NCBI GenBank assembly: GCA_902809985.1
Contig: CADDXC010000002.1
Coordinates: 310,001-374,000 of the forward strand
Reading direction: 5' to 3'
Source: Clostridiaceae bacterium BL-3
GTDB taxonomy: Bacteria > Bacillota > Clostridia > Clostridiales > Clostridiaceae
DNA length: 64,000 bases
Shown here in pieces: positions 56,028 to 64,000 of this stretch. Position 1 is the first letter of the stretch. The number at the start of each line of letters is the position of its first letter. Both the position numbers and the translations under genes were made by a program. The notes under the pieces were generated by a model. The model saw only the letters and a list, made by a program, of their open reading frames with translations, searched no databases and had not been told where the DNA came from.

Positions 56028-56477
56028 TCAATCTGTATTATCTTTACTTTTATCATCATTAGAATTGTTTGATTTAATATTGCCATAATGTCTTAATCTA
56101 TTGAGAGTGACATCTTTAATTAAGCCTGAAATATCTAGTAGAGCATCGGTATTGATTATTTTGGATAAATCATATTTGTTTATAGTGTAATTTTCATTAA
56201 CATACTCAATAACTGAATACATAGTATTAACTTCTTTTTTTGCAGTTTCTTTAGCCATTGATTTAATATATTCAGTTTGGTTTTCATCTCCTATTAATTC
56301 AGCAGTGGTTACTTCAAGAACTTTAGCTATTTTATCTATTATTTCTATATTTGGTTTTCTATCTCCACGTTCATAATTTCCAATTCCCTGCTCTGAAAGG
56401 CCAACTTTATTCCCCAGTTCTTTCATTGTTAGACCTTTAATTTTTCTTATTTTTCTTATGGACTCTCCAATATTCAA
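56028..56477 (-). CDS. XRE-family repressor
   Basis: 149 aa, TTG start behind GAGGTGAT. Residues 1-65 are a classic helix-turn-helix: IRKIRKIKGLTMKELGNKVG, LSEQGIGNYERGDRKPNIE and IDKIAKVLEVTTAEL. The C-terminal 80 residues are unassigned and end in a charged tail. Probably the regulator of the integrated element. Confidence 0.9.
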   Translation of the reverse strand: MNIGESIRKIRKIKGLTMKELGNKVGLSEQGIGNYERGDRKPNIEIIDKIAKVLEVTTAELIGDENQTEYIKSMAKETAKKEVNTMYSVIEYVNENYTINKYDLSKIINTDALLDISGLIKDVTLNRLRHYGNIKSNNSNDDKSKDNTD

Positions 56478-56753
56478 ATAATATCACCTCTATTTTAATT
56501 ATAATCAATATATAGTAAAAGTAAACAAAATGTTTAGAAATTTTTAAAATGCAGTTGACATTAAACAAAAAGGGGTGTAATTATGAATTGATTAAAATAA
56601 ATCATATTAATTTTATTTATTAAAGACTAAGGCTGCAATATCAATGGTTTATAAAGTGATAAATTGTTAAATTATTTATATTTTTATATTTATTAATTTT
56701 ATTTATTTCATTTATTTGATATAATAGAATTAATAAAAGGACATAATAAAAAC

Positions 56754-56862
56754 AGGGTGTTACCAGCACCCTGTAGTATACAATTCAGTTGCTAAGGCAA
56801 CTAGTAAAGCTGATTTATAAAAAAGTAGCTAAACCAATTGCACGGGTGGGCTACTTTTTTAT
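56754..56862 (+). ncRNA. Candidate antisense antitoxin RNA
   Basis: About 110 bases from the hairpin at 56754 to the shared terminator, overlapping the last 4 codons and 3' end of the holin-like toxin mRNA. It includes stem TTGCTAAGGCAA at 56789. Start inferred; TATAAT at 56721 fits a start near 56730-56750. Confidence 0.45.
56825..56862. terminator. Bidirectional terminator of the toxin locus
   Basis: AAAAGTAGC / GCTACTTTTTT stem spanning the toxin stop codon; ends in T on both strands, so toxin mRNA and a plus-strand antisense RNA would share it. Confidence 0.75.
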
Positions 56863-56946
56863 ATTATCTATAAGCACGATAATTAAATTTATTAAAGCTA
56901 TCAAAAATGATAGAGCAGCAAAAACTACTATAAACATTTCGTACAT
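56851..56946 (-). CDS. Holin-like type I toxin peptide (31 aa)
   Basis: Minus-strand ATG at 56946 has GGGAGGTGAT six bases upstream. The peptide is one membrane helix (FIVVFAALSFLIALINLIIV) with a short charged end (LIDNIKK), closely like the putative holin-like toxins of Firmicutes. The ribosome site sits in a hairpin CCCTT-TAAG-AAGGG, which would limit translation. On the plus strand an A+T-rich promoter region near 56722 and the hairpin CAGGGTG/CACCCTG at 56754 suggest an antisense antitoxin RNA running into the shared terminator. Confidence 0.75.
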   Translation of the reverse strand: MYEMFIVVFAALSFLIALINLIIVLIDNIKK

Positions 56947-57004
56947 ATGTATCACCTCCCTTCTTAAAGGGGGCAATACCAGTTGCTCACACACAACTTA
57001 TTGA

Positions 57005-57618
57005 ATTGTACATTTTAGATTATATCATATACTTTGATTGCTGAAAACTTAGAAAAGGGGAATTTCCACTTATGCAGGTGAGTAGCAAAATGCTATTAAA
57101 ACCAACATAGAGCCGTTTTAAGATAGGCTTTATATTAAGACGAATTAACCTTTAAACATGTAAAAGTTAAAATATGGAGCATGAAGGTATATGAATGTGA
57201 GATAATATATCTGGGGTTAAATATTTTAGGTGTATGGTGTTTTGCCACCCACCTAAAAGCATTGATATTATTAAAATTACATGTATAAAATTTGCCCCTC
57301 TTTTTGCCACCTATAGTTTAGGATAATCAAGTATGGACAGGCATATATTAAAAAATGAAATGATTATATATAAGGGATTGAGGGGTATTTAAAATTATCA
57401 AAATGTGCTCCTCGAAAATCCAGAGGCCGGGAGTTCGAATCTCCCTGGGTGCATCATTAAGTATTGAAATTAAAGGATTTGCAGAAATGCAGATCCTTTT
57501 TAAAAATTTTGTTATCATTCACTTGATCGTATATAATTATATTGAAGTGATGAGTATTCAAAACGTAGATGACTATGAAAAAAGTCAATAGTTACTACAG
57601 ACTTTTGAGGTGATCAAT
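57005..57618. other. Gene-free stretch with element end
   Basis: Contains a hairpin TTTTAGGTG/CACCTAAAA (57225-57258), the inner repeat (57288), the right attachment repeat and, after it, AAAGGAT..ATCCTTTTT (57471-57503), probably the original terminator of tRNA-Arg. Open frames here are not supported by ribosome sites. Confidence 0.55.
57425..57467. repeat. Attachment-site repeat, far side (attR-like, tRNA fragment)
   Basis: The 3' half of tRNA-Arg(TCG) plus flank. Just upstream of the core, bases diverge (two extra A, G to A), as expected outside the recombination zone. Confidence 0.88.
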
Positions 57619-58216
57619 ATGAAATATTATGTTAGTGATGTGGCGCGTATACTTGGGTTGACACCAGGTGCATTACATTTTTTTGAGAGCAAAGATATTA
57701 TTAATGCAAAAAAAGAAGATAATGGATACCGTTATTATGATGAAGAGGATGTTTTTAGGCTGCTGTCTTACTTCAAATATCATTCAATGGGTATTCCTCT
57801 CAAGGATATAGGAAGACATTTCAGCGGAAAAGTACCAGCAGAAATATATTCACAAGTGGGTCGATGCCATGCCTGCTACTCATCTTTCTGTTTTTTGCAC
57901 CGGATGGAAAAATGAAACCGATGAATCAACGGCAGTTTTGGGTTATTCAATAAGACCTGAGGAAGCAGAAAAGTTAAATTTGCCGTTTGACAAAGGGAAA
58001 ATGGTATCCTTGCATTCACTTCCCTGCTATCACACAATTGTTACTGCCGATTCAGATTTTGCCTATTTTCCCGGCAAAGTTTTTCATAAAACATTGGAAG
58101 CTATCCGCGAACGTAATCTGGTTCCTTCTTCGGCGCCTTTTGGCAATGTTTTGTTGGTAGATGTGGATAGCAATACAACGCATCCTATAGTGGAATTATG
58201 GTGCCCAATCCATTAA
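57619..58216 (+). pseudogene. MerR-family regulator with internal deletion and frameshift
   Basis: ATG 57619 after GAGGTGATC. Residues 1-75 are an intact MerR helix-turn-helix (YVSDVARILGLTPGALHFFE, IINAKKEDNGYRYYDEEDVF, LKDIGRHFSG). At about 57848-57856 the frame changes; the shifted frame continues KWVDAMPATHLSVFCTGW and then an effector-type domain to HPIVELWCPIH at 58216. Relatives have about 80-100 more residues at the join, so a stretch was lost out of frame. The two pieces overlap as separate ORFs but cannot make one protein. Confidence 0.75.
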
Positions 58217-58306
58217 TCTAATATTGAATTGTTATACACTTTTCTGTCCTGCATTTATGTATAGGAGACGAATGGTGTATTTTTTATTGAAAAATTATTA
58301 TAACTC

Positions 58307-58337
58307 TTGACTTAATAGTTACTATTGGCATTATATT
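58307..58337 (+). promoter_or_regulatory. MerR-type promoter of the enoate reductase gene
   Basis: TTGACT (58307) and TATATT (58332) are 19 bases apart, the overlong spacer MerR activators act on. The spacer holds the perfect inverted repeat AATAG-TTA-CTATT (58314-58326). Confidence 0.75.
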
Positions 58338-58405
58338 TACATTGACAATAATATAACGATTACATACAATGATTAATTAAATTTTATAAAAATGAGGTGA
58401 GCTAA

Positions 58406-60403
58406 ATGGAGAAAGAATACCAAGTATTGTTCGAACCGATTAAAATCGGCGGAGTAGAATTAAAAAACAGATTTTGTCTTGCACCTATGGGCCCGCTTGG
58501 ACTTGCCGATGTAGAAGGAGGCTTTAACCAGCGTGGAATTGACTATTATACGGAAAGAGCGAAGGGTGGAACGGGACTGATTATTACAGGAGTTACTTTT
58601 TCAGACTGCAAAGTTGAAACTCAAAGCATGCCAAACTGTCCGAATTCTACCTATAACCCCGTTCATTTTATAAGAACCAGCAGGGAAATGACAGAGCGCA
58701 TACATGCTTACGGGAGCAAAGTTTTTCTTCAGATGTCTGCCGGCTTCGGTCGTGTGACGATCCCTACGAATTTGGGGGATTTTCCTCCGGTGGCACCTTC
58801 TCTTATCCAGCATAGGTGGCTGAACAAAACATGTCGCCCTTTGGAAGTAGAAGAGATTAAAAGCATTATAAAATCCTTTGGTGACGGTGCTTTTAATGCA
58901 AAGCGTGCCGGATTTGACGGTGTTCAGATCCATGCTGTCCATGAAGGATATCTGCTGGATCAATTTGCAATTTCGATGTTTAACCAAAGAACAGATGAAT
59001 ATGGCGGATCACTTGAGAACAGACTGCGCTTTGCAAAGGAAATTGTGGAAGAAATCAAGTCGTGCTGTGGAAGTCAATTCCCTGTTTCAATGCGTTTTAG
59101 CTTAAAGAGTATGATCAAGGACTGGCGAGAAGGTGCTCTGCCGGGAGAAGAATTTGATGAAAAGGGACGTGACATTGATGAAGGTATTGAAGCAGCAAGG
59201 CTTCTGGTTAAGTACGGCTGTGATGTTCTGGATGTAGATGTAGGAACATATGACTCATGGTGGTGGAATCATCCGCCGATGTATCAGAAAAAGGGACTTT
59301 ATATTCCGTATGCAAAAATGGTAAAGGATGTGGTTGACGTCCCTGTAGCCTGTGCCGGCAGAATGGATGACCCGGATATGGCGTTAAAAGCAGTAAAAGA
59401 AGGTGCCTGCGATATAGTCAGCCTGGGAAGACCGCTTTTGGCCGATCCCCATTATGTCAATAAACTGAGAGCAGGTAAAGCAGATGAGATTCGTCCCTGC
59501 ATTTCCTGCCAGGAAGGCTGTATGGGCCGAATCCAGGAGTATTCCGCAATTAACTGTGCGGTAAATCCTCAGGCCGCCCGTGAGCGTTTTACTGCTTATT
59601 CACCGATTGTAAAAGCTAAAAAGGTTCTCATCATCGGCGGTGGCGTAGCAGGCTGTGAGGCTGCCCGTGTTCTTGCCATACGAGGCCATAAGCCGGAAGT
59701 ATTTGAGCAAACTTTAAAGCTGGGAGGAAATTTGATTCCCGGAGGTGCTCCAGACTTTAAAGAAGACGATTTGAGACTGGCAAAATGGTATTCACATCAA
59801 TTGAAACTATTGAATGTTCCTGTGACATTTAACACCAAAATCACAAAGGAATTTGCACTTTCCAAAGATTACGATACTGTTATTGTTGCGACCGGTTCGA
59901 CACCAAAAGTATTTTCTCTCGGAGACGATGCCCATGTTTATACAGCAGCTGATGTACTTAGCGGAAAAAAGGAGCCTGGAGAGTCCACAGTAGTAATAGG
60001 CGGCGGACTTGTTGGATGTGAAACTGCACTGTGGTTAGCACAAAATGGCAAGAAGGTCACAATCGTTGAAGCACTTGGCAAAATCCTGGCAGTAAATGCA
60101 CCGCTTTGTCACGCAAACAGCGAGATGCTTGAACGTCTGATCCCCTATAACAACATCAAAATTATTACCTCAGCCAAGGCTACCGGATACGAAAATGGTA
60201 GGCTCTTGATAAATTTAAACGGTGAGACGAAAGAACTGAATTGTGACAGCGTGATATTATCGGTAGGCTACAAATCAGAAAACTCACTGTACCAGCAGCT
60301 TCAATTTGATGTACCTGAAATCTATCTGTTGGGAGATGCAAAAAATGTAGCAAACATCATGTATGCTATATGGGATGCTTTTGAGGTAGCTAACAGTATT
60401 TAA
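58406..60403 (+). CDS. 2-enoate reductase-like NADH:flavin oxidoreductase
   Basis: 665 aa. Residues 1-370 form an old-yellow-enzyme TIM barrel (FEPIKIGGVELKNRF, HAVHEGYLLDQF, DEYGGSLENRLRFA). CISCQEGCMGR with a further cysteine (INCAVNP) binds a [4Fe-4S] cluster. The C-terminal half has FAD and NAD folds (IIGGGVAGCEAARVLA and VVIGGGLVGCETALWLA). Closest known kinds are clostridial 2-enoate reductases (FldZ, Enr) and BaiCD/BaiH. Reduces an unsaturated acid or ketone; substrate unknown. G+C-richer than neighbours. GAGGTGAG before ATG. Confidence 0.88.
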   Translation: MEKEYQVLFEPIKIGGVELKNRFCLAPMGPLGLADVEGGFNQRGIDYYTERAKGGTGLIITGVTFSDCKVETQSMPNCPNSTYNPVHFIRTSREMTERIHAYGSKVFLQMSAGFGRVTIPTNLGDFPPVAPSLIQHRWLNKTCRPLEVEEIKSIIKSFGDGAFNAKRAGFDGVQIHAVHEGYLLDQFAISMFNQRTDEYGGSLENRLRFAKEIVEEIKSCCGSQFPVSMRFSLKSMIKDWREGALPGEEFDEKGRDIDEGIEAARLLVKYGCDVLDVDVGTYDSWWWNHPPMYQKKGLYIPYAKMVKDVVDVPVACAGRMDDPDMALKAVKEGACDIVSLGRPLLADPHYVNKLRAGKADEIRPCISCQEGCMGRIQEYSAINCAVNPQAARERFTAYSPIVKAKKVLIIGGGVAGCEAARVLAIRGHKPEVFEQTLKLGGNLIPGGAPDFKEDDLRLAKWYSHQLKLLNVPVTFNTKITKEFALSKDYDTVIVATGSTPKVFSLGDDAHVYTAADVLSGKKEPGESTVVIGGGLVGCETALWLAQNGKKVTIVEALGKILAVNAPLCHANSEMLERLIPYNNIKIITSAKATGYENGRLLINLNGETKELNCDSVILSVGYKSENSLYQQLQFDVPEIYLLGDAKNVANIMYAIWDAFEVANSI

Positions 60404-60528
60404 TTGAATCTTTATCTATATTTGTTGATTTTTCAGATATCAAATATAGTACAATGAAAGGCCGGGGATAATGTGATTAGTAAAAAACATTTTGGTAGAA
60501 TTATTAATATCTTCCTTAAATATTTTAC

Positions 60529-60751
60529 AAAGAAAAAAACCAGGGGTGAAAATCCCTGGAATGAGGTTTAATACAACATGAGTTTAAACACCGGGGATTC
60601 ATCATCCCCAGCATAAAGTAAGTATCAACGCACCAAGAAATAAATATTTTAGTTCATATGGAATTTAAATATTTTAACATCTTAAATACCTTGATATCCT
60701 TACACGAATAGTATGCGTTAAAATTGAAATATTATTCTGGTAATTTTAGGA
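60529..60751 (+). repeat. Non-coding element A, copy 2 (candidate structured RNA)
   Basis: Matches 19625-19866. Hairpin 1 is CCAGGGG/TCCCTGG; hairpin 2 has GGGGA/TCCCC around the same TTCATCA loop. The long-range partner of AACGCA is TGCGTT at 60714. Followed by GTG at 60761 and only ten codons of the linked small ORF, then a stop. Confidence 0.7.
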
Positions 60752-60929
60752 AGATGATTATGTGGAAAAGTTGATAGCGTATAAAAGAAAATAAAGAAGA
60801 ATTAAATAAAAGTGAATTATAGGGCACCAGAAAATCTAGTATTTATTGCCATTTTTTTATTTTAGCAGGATATTATCATTGCTTGTAGAAATTTATATAG
60901 ACGTAAAAATTGAGGAGGAAATAATATAT

Positions 60930-61220
60930 ATGGATAAAGAGAATTTAAAGCAAGAAATATTAGACATACTAGAAAAACATAATTATATAAGCAGATTAAG
61001 TGAATGCCCAATGACTACTTTAAGATTTCTTTTAAAAATAGATGATGCTCATTTGGATGCTTCTCTAATTTATGATGCTTTATGTGAACTCCAAGAAGAA
61101 GATAAAGTAATAAAAAGTTTTGAACCATTTGCCGGTGATTTGAATATGAAAATTAATGCGTCAAGATGGTATTTAAAACAACAGGGAAAAGAGGAAAGCC
61201 CTAAGAAGAGTATAGATTAA
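60930..61220 (+). CDS. Small hypothetical protein, possible winged helix (96 aa)
   Basis: ATG 60930 follows GAGGAGG; a longer frame from 60846 has no site. LKQEILDILEKHNYISR, TTLRFLLKIDDAHLDASLIYDALCEL (residues about 25-55) and VIKSFEPFAG suggest a winged-helix-like fold. No known family. Confidence 0.65.
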   Translation: MDKENLKQEILDILEKHNYISRLSECPMTTLRFLLKIDDAHLDASLIYDALCELQEEDKVIKSFEPFAGDLNMKINASRWYLKQQGKEESPKKSID

Positions 61221-61236
61221 TTTCTATGCTCTTTTA
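61206..61236 (+). terminator. Terminator
   Basis: AAGAGTATAG / CTATGCTCTT (one G-T pair) and TTTT; contains the stop of the preceding gene. Confidence 0.8.
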
Positions 61237-61463
61237 ATTAAATAGTTAAAGTATCTTAGAGAGTATAACAGCCCCTTGTTTTAATACATATGGATGAGTT
61301 TATTATTAGGACAAACACTACTTATTTTGGATTTATAAAATGTGGTGAACCTGCAGCCATGATGTCTATATAAGATAAGTATATAGAAAAAGCTAAAAAT
61401 AGCTTTTTTTATTTTTGTACCTCATATGTTAGAATTATGTTATTACGAATATTGGAGGTATCT

Positions 61464-61700
61464 ATGAGAAGCAGAAATAAGATAAAATTAAGTAAAGAAA
61501 CAAAAAAAGACATGGTTAACAAAATAAAAAATTACTTTTTAAATGAAAGAGAGGAAGAAATAGGAGATTTAGCCGCAGGATTAATTTTAGAGTTTACTAT
61601 AGAAGAACTGGCACCTGAATTTTATAATCAGGGAGTTTATGATTCTTATAAATATATGAACGAGAGAGTTGAAGACTTATTGTCAATTCAGACATATTAG
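61464..61700 (+). CDS. DUF2164 family protein
   Basis: 78 aa from ATG 61464 behind GGAGGT. KIKLSKETKKDMVNKIKNYF, EIGDLAAGLILEFTIEELAP and YNQGVYDSYKYMNERVEDL fit DUF2164 over its full length. Function unknown. Confidence 0.85.
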   Translation: MRSRNKIKLSKETKKDMVNKIKNYFLNEREEEIGDLAAGLILEFTIEELAPEFYNQGVYDSYKYMNERVEDLLSIQTY

Positions 61701-61976
61701 GGGTTTTGGGGAAATCCGGGGATCTTTTTTATAGAGTAGGAATAATTTTAATATGCTTGACTTGTAATTTCTATTGAGCATATCGACTGTGCTTCAGATT
61801 TAGTTAATGATATTGGGAGTTATTAACACAAACTTAACAAGTACAAAATTTTTATATAACAATATTTGAATACAATATAAATATAAAAAAATAAACTCTT
61901 TATGTACACCAAAGTAAGCATCCGTTTTATTAGGATGCTTATTTTCATTTTATTCATACAATAATTAGATTTGTTA
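61701..61976. other. Gene-free stretch
   Basis: Only terminator-like hairpins are seen (AAGCATCC/GGATGCTT at 61915-61942). No ORF with support. Confidence 0.5.
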
Positions 61977-62220
61977 CAAATAGTTAACTAATACGACACT
62001 AAGCTGTAATAGAAACCACATATACTTATATATATCAGATATTTAAGCGTTAATTAAAAATAAATTTAAAAACCATTTAAAATGGTAATTACCAAATTGG
62101 TGCCTGCGGTTGCAGGGTACTGTAAACTTAAATGCAACCACCACAAGATTCTTTATAAAATTTGGTCTCCCTTAATTATATTTTAAAATAAGCATTCGTC
62201 ATTTAGGATGCTTATTTTTC
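61977..62220 (+). repeat. Non-coding element B, copy 2 (candidate structured RNA)
   Basis: Same conserved blocks as 21489-21760, with GGTTGCA/TGCAACC kept. The terminator AATAAGCAT/ATGCTTATT has a different stem sequence from copy 1 but the same place. 62221-62450 then holds no supported gene, only a short open frame ending at 62400. Confidence 0.7.
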
Positions 62221-62450
62221 TTTATATAAAGGAAAATGGGGGGCATGTAAACTGGAATGATCTCATGAGTGTAATGTATATGAGCATGTGAGGAATAAAG
62301 ATACTATAGGAATAATACAATTAGAATATAGAGATCTATTGGAACAATTCAGTATATGTACAGGCCATTATATGGATATAACCAAGAATCCAACAGATTA
62401 AAGGCGTGTGTAAATACTTTAACTACTGTGAAGGGGATGGAGAAAGTTAC

Positions 62451-62924
62451 ATGGGATATAGGAATTCCGCAAACCTAAAAAACAAAATATATAAGGATTT
62501 ATTTCTAATATTTATAATGGGTGCTCTATACATGGTATTTGAGGGGTTATGGCGTGGCTGGACACATATAAGTATGCTGGTAGTAGGTGGAACAGCGGCC
62601 TTCTTTATAGGAAGACTTAATGAGTATCCTAAATTTTATGATAGGAAAATGTGGCAGGAATGCGTAATTGGAACTTTCATAGCTCTCGCATTGGAATTTA
62701 CTTCAGGGATTATATTAAACATATGGTTAGGACTTGATGTGTGGGATTATTCTGATGAGCCTTTTAATTTATATGGACAGATATGTTTGCCTTACGCTGT
62801 ATTGTGGTTTGTGTTGATGCCACTTTGTATATATTTGGATGATTATTTGAGATATAAGCTATTTGGAGAGAAAAGGCCTGTGGGATTATTAAAAAATTAT
62901 AGAGATCTATTTGCAGATAATTAA
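62451..62924 (+). CDS. CmpB-like putative ABC-transporter type IV membrane protein
   Basis: 157 aa from ATG 62451 with GGATGGAG upstream; a GTG at 62406 gives a longer form. FEGLWRGWTHISMLVVGG, ALEFTSGIILNIWLGLDVWDYS and FNLYGQICLPYAVLWF are the family's membrane blocks (PF06541 type). About four helices. Function unknown despite the family name. Confidence 0.85.
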   Translation: MGYRNSANLKNKIYKDLFLIFIMGALYMVFEGLWRGWTHISMLVVGGTAAFFIGRLNEYPKFYDRKMWQECVIGTFIALALEFTSGIILNIWLGLDVWDYSDEPFNLYGQICLPYAVLWFVLMPLCIYLDDYLRYKLFGEKRPVGLLKNYRDLFADN

Positions 62925-62941
62925 AAGTAAAATATATAAGT

Positions 62942-62977
62942 ATAAAAGCCTAAAGGAGAAAAAGGGCTTTATTTTTT
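62942..62977 (+). terminator. Terminator
   Basis: ATAAAAGCC / GGGCTTTAT and a T-run. Confidence 0.85.
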
Positions 62978-63082
62978 ACATAAAATATTAATAATGTTGT
63001 AACAAAACTGTGACAGAAGAAATCTAAACTTATATTTAGTCTAGATAAAAAACAAATTTGATGGAAAGAAAGTGATTATATC

Positions 63083-64000
63083 GTGAAAAAGATACTTATT
63101 CCAATATTGGTAGTGGTAATAGCAGTAGTAAGCATTGTAGTATATAGAAATACTACAAAAAAATCCGAAAACAATAAATCACAATCTTCGCAGACTCAAG
63201 TAACCATCCAGAATATTGAAAGTACAGTTTCCGGCTCAGGAAGTGTTGTGCCCCTGAATAGTGGAACAATTAAAGCTGAAGGAAAAGATACTGTATCTCA
63301 GGTACTTGTAAGCAAAGATCAAGCGGTAACTGCAGGGCAGGAACTTATTGCTTTTGAAGATGGAAGTGCTGCAATAACAGCTCCCTATGACGGAATAATA
63401 AGTCAGGTAAATGTAAGTGCAGGAGATAGTGTAAATCCAAATCAGGCTCTTTTGAGTATATTTGATAACAAGAATTTCTATACCACAATATCCGTAGACG
63501 AGACAGATGTGCCGAATTTGAAAATTGGGCAAAAGGCCAATATAAAAGTCAATGCATTTCCAGATACCAGTTTCACAGGTACTGTCAAGGATATAAGTCA
63601 ACAGGGAACATATTCCAATGGAGTGTCAACTTTTAACGTAATTATATATTTTGATAAAATAAATGACATAAAATCCGGAATGTCTACAGAGGCTTCCATA
63701 GTAACAGCATCAAAAAATAATGTACTTGCTGTACCTATAGAAGCAATAAGAGATATGGATGGTAAAAAATTTGTAATACTATCTTCTGACGATGGAAAAA
63801 TGAAAATGCAGCAAGTTCAGGTAGGAATTAATAACGGCAAAATGGTTCAAATAGTTGAGGGGCTAACAGAAGGGCAAAAAGTTCAATTACCTCAGACTGA
63901 AAGTTCAAGCGGAAGTCAGTCCTCAGCAAAAAGCAGAAGCGGATTTGGAATGATGAGAAGCGGAGGAATAGGTAATTCTAGACAAAGTGGAAATGGTGGA
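63083..64000 (+). CDS. MacA/HlyD-type efflux adaptor (3' truncated by window edge)
   Basis: Open for 306 codons from GTG 63083 to the window end. A signal anchor (ILIPILVVVIAVVSIVVY) precedes a Ser/Gln linker; the lipoyl/barrel-sandwich halves are VSGSGSVVPLNSGTI and ITAPYDGIISQVNVSAGDSV; the beta-barrel has LKIGQKANIKVNAFPDTSFTG, and LAVPIEAI and IVEGLTEGQKV form the proximal domain. The Ser/Gly-rich tail continues past the edge. Bridges a MacB-like ABC exporter, likely encoded next, to the outside. Confidence 0.92.
   Translation, partial: MKKILIPILVVVIAVVSIVVYRNTTKKSENNKSQSSQTQVTIQNIESTVSGSGSVVPLNSGTIKAEGKDTVSQVLVSKDQAVTAGQELIAFEDGSAAITAPYDGIISQVNVSAGDSVNPNQALLSIFDNKNFYTTISVDETDVPNLKIGQKANIKVNAFPDTSFTGTVKDISQQGTYSNGVSTFNVIIYFDKINDIKSGMSTEASIVTASKNNVLAVPIEAIRDMDGKKFVILSSDDGKMKMQQVQVGINNGKMVQIVEGLTEGQKVQLPQTESSSGSQSSAKSRSGFGMMRSGGIGNSRQSGNGG

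Larger units (their letters stand above)
55036..57467. mobile_element. Integrated element remnant in tRNA-Arg (about 2.4 kb)
   Basis: Bounded by the 43-bp repeats. Cargo: Uma2 nuclease, XRE repressor, 31-aa holin-like toxin. No integrase remains. A 28-29 base repeat (AAATTTGCC..CTCTTTTTGCC) stands just inside each end (55119 and 57288) in the same direction and could be arm-type integrase sites. Confidence 0.75.

Noticed and set aside
56789..57004. 71-codon plus-strand ORF antisense to the holin-like toxin
   Set aside because: No ribosome site; it crosses the terminator and is best explained as the antisense RNA region.
57403..57591. 62-codon ORF beginning in the far attachment repeat
   Set aside because: Reads through a tRNA fragment and a terminator hairpin; no ribosome site.
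61290..61371. Possible 26-codon ORF (MDEFIIRTN...)
   Set aside because: No ribosome site, no context; too short to support.
62247..62402. Open frame ending MDITKNPTD at 62400
   Set aside because: No in-frame start with a ribosome site; at most a remnant.

Overview
The window is low-GC, tightly packed clostridial DNA. AGGAGG-type ribosome sites, many GTG/TTG starts and intrinsic terminators after most operons fit this. The gene content points to a strict anaerobe of Clostridium sensu stricto that makes butyrate and is equipped for ferredoxin/NAD(P)H electron bifurcation: bcd-etfBA-hbd, a fused NfnAB transhydrogenase and a ferredoxin-domain [FeFe] hydrogenase-like protein. Species cannot be fixed from the sequence alone.

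1-15470 is core: the end of the butyryl-CoA operon (bcd', etfB, etfA, hbd), fused nfn behind a possible 16-codon leader ORF, an 8-oxoguanine glycosylase, the hydrogenase-like protein, a VTT membrane protein, CIRCE-controlled groES-groEL, and guaB-guaA behind a guanine riboswitch.

15483-28700 is an accessory island full of decay. It holds a voltage-sensor channel that stops before its pore, a frameshifted HSDR_N-type nuclease-fold gene, a deletion fusion of an XRE repressor with an ImmA-type peptidase, a HEPN (TIGR02391-like) protein, a DUF4489 protein, HicAB, phage-like small genes, an LLH-type holin broken by one in-frame TAG, a D12 adenine methylase, an IS200/IS605 element (tnpA, tnpB, likely omega RNA), and two small membrane-peptide loci that look like type I toxin-antitoxin systems. 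It also carries non-coding repeats that recur elsewhere in the window.

28700-34090 is a TetR-MMPL-secreted coiled-coil cassette with base composition richer in G+C than its surroundings and a 32-bp palindromic operator. 34200-53510 returns to core genes: DMT transporter, pgi, UPF0178, a triple-tyrosine repeat protein, a lytic transglycosylase, an rRNA pseudouridine synthase, a YerC-type regulator, pcrA-ligA, an orphan solute-binding protein, an AIR-synthase-like protein, rph, rdgB and yfcE. Two small minus-strand genes (55 and 52 codons) sit in the gaps.

53540-55103 is one transcription unit of 15 tRNAs with a strong promoter and a terminator. It contains a duplicated Gly-Arg-Lys block and an unusual tRNA-Pro with anticodon AGG. 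The last tRNA, Arg(TCG), is the attachment site of a roughly 2.4-kb integrated remnant (43-bp direct repeat at 55036 and 57425) holding a Uma2 nuclease, an XRE repressor and a 31-aa holin-like type I toxin, but no integrase.

57600-64000 holds a MerR regulator with an internal deletion, a 2-enoate-reductase-like flavoenzyme behind a MerR-type 19-bp-spacer promoter, small genes, a CmpB-like membrane protein and the start of a MacA/HlyD-type adaptor.

The most novel signal is a pair of unclassified, structured non-coding elements, A and B. Both are present twice, in the same order and orientation, 40 kb apart (A at 19625 and 60529; B at 21489 and 61977). Element A shows a compensatory base-pair change and stands before a small basic ORF. 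Element B ends in an intrinsic terminator in both copies.
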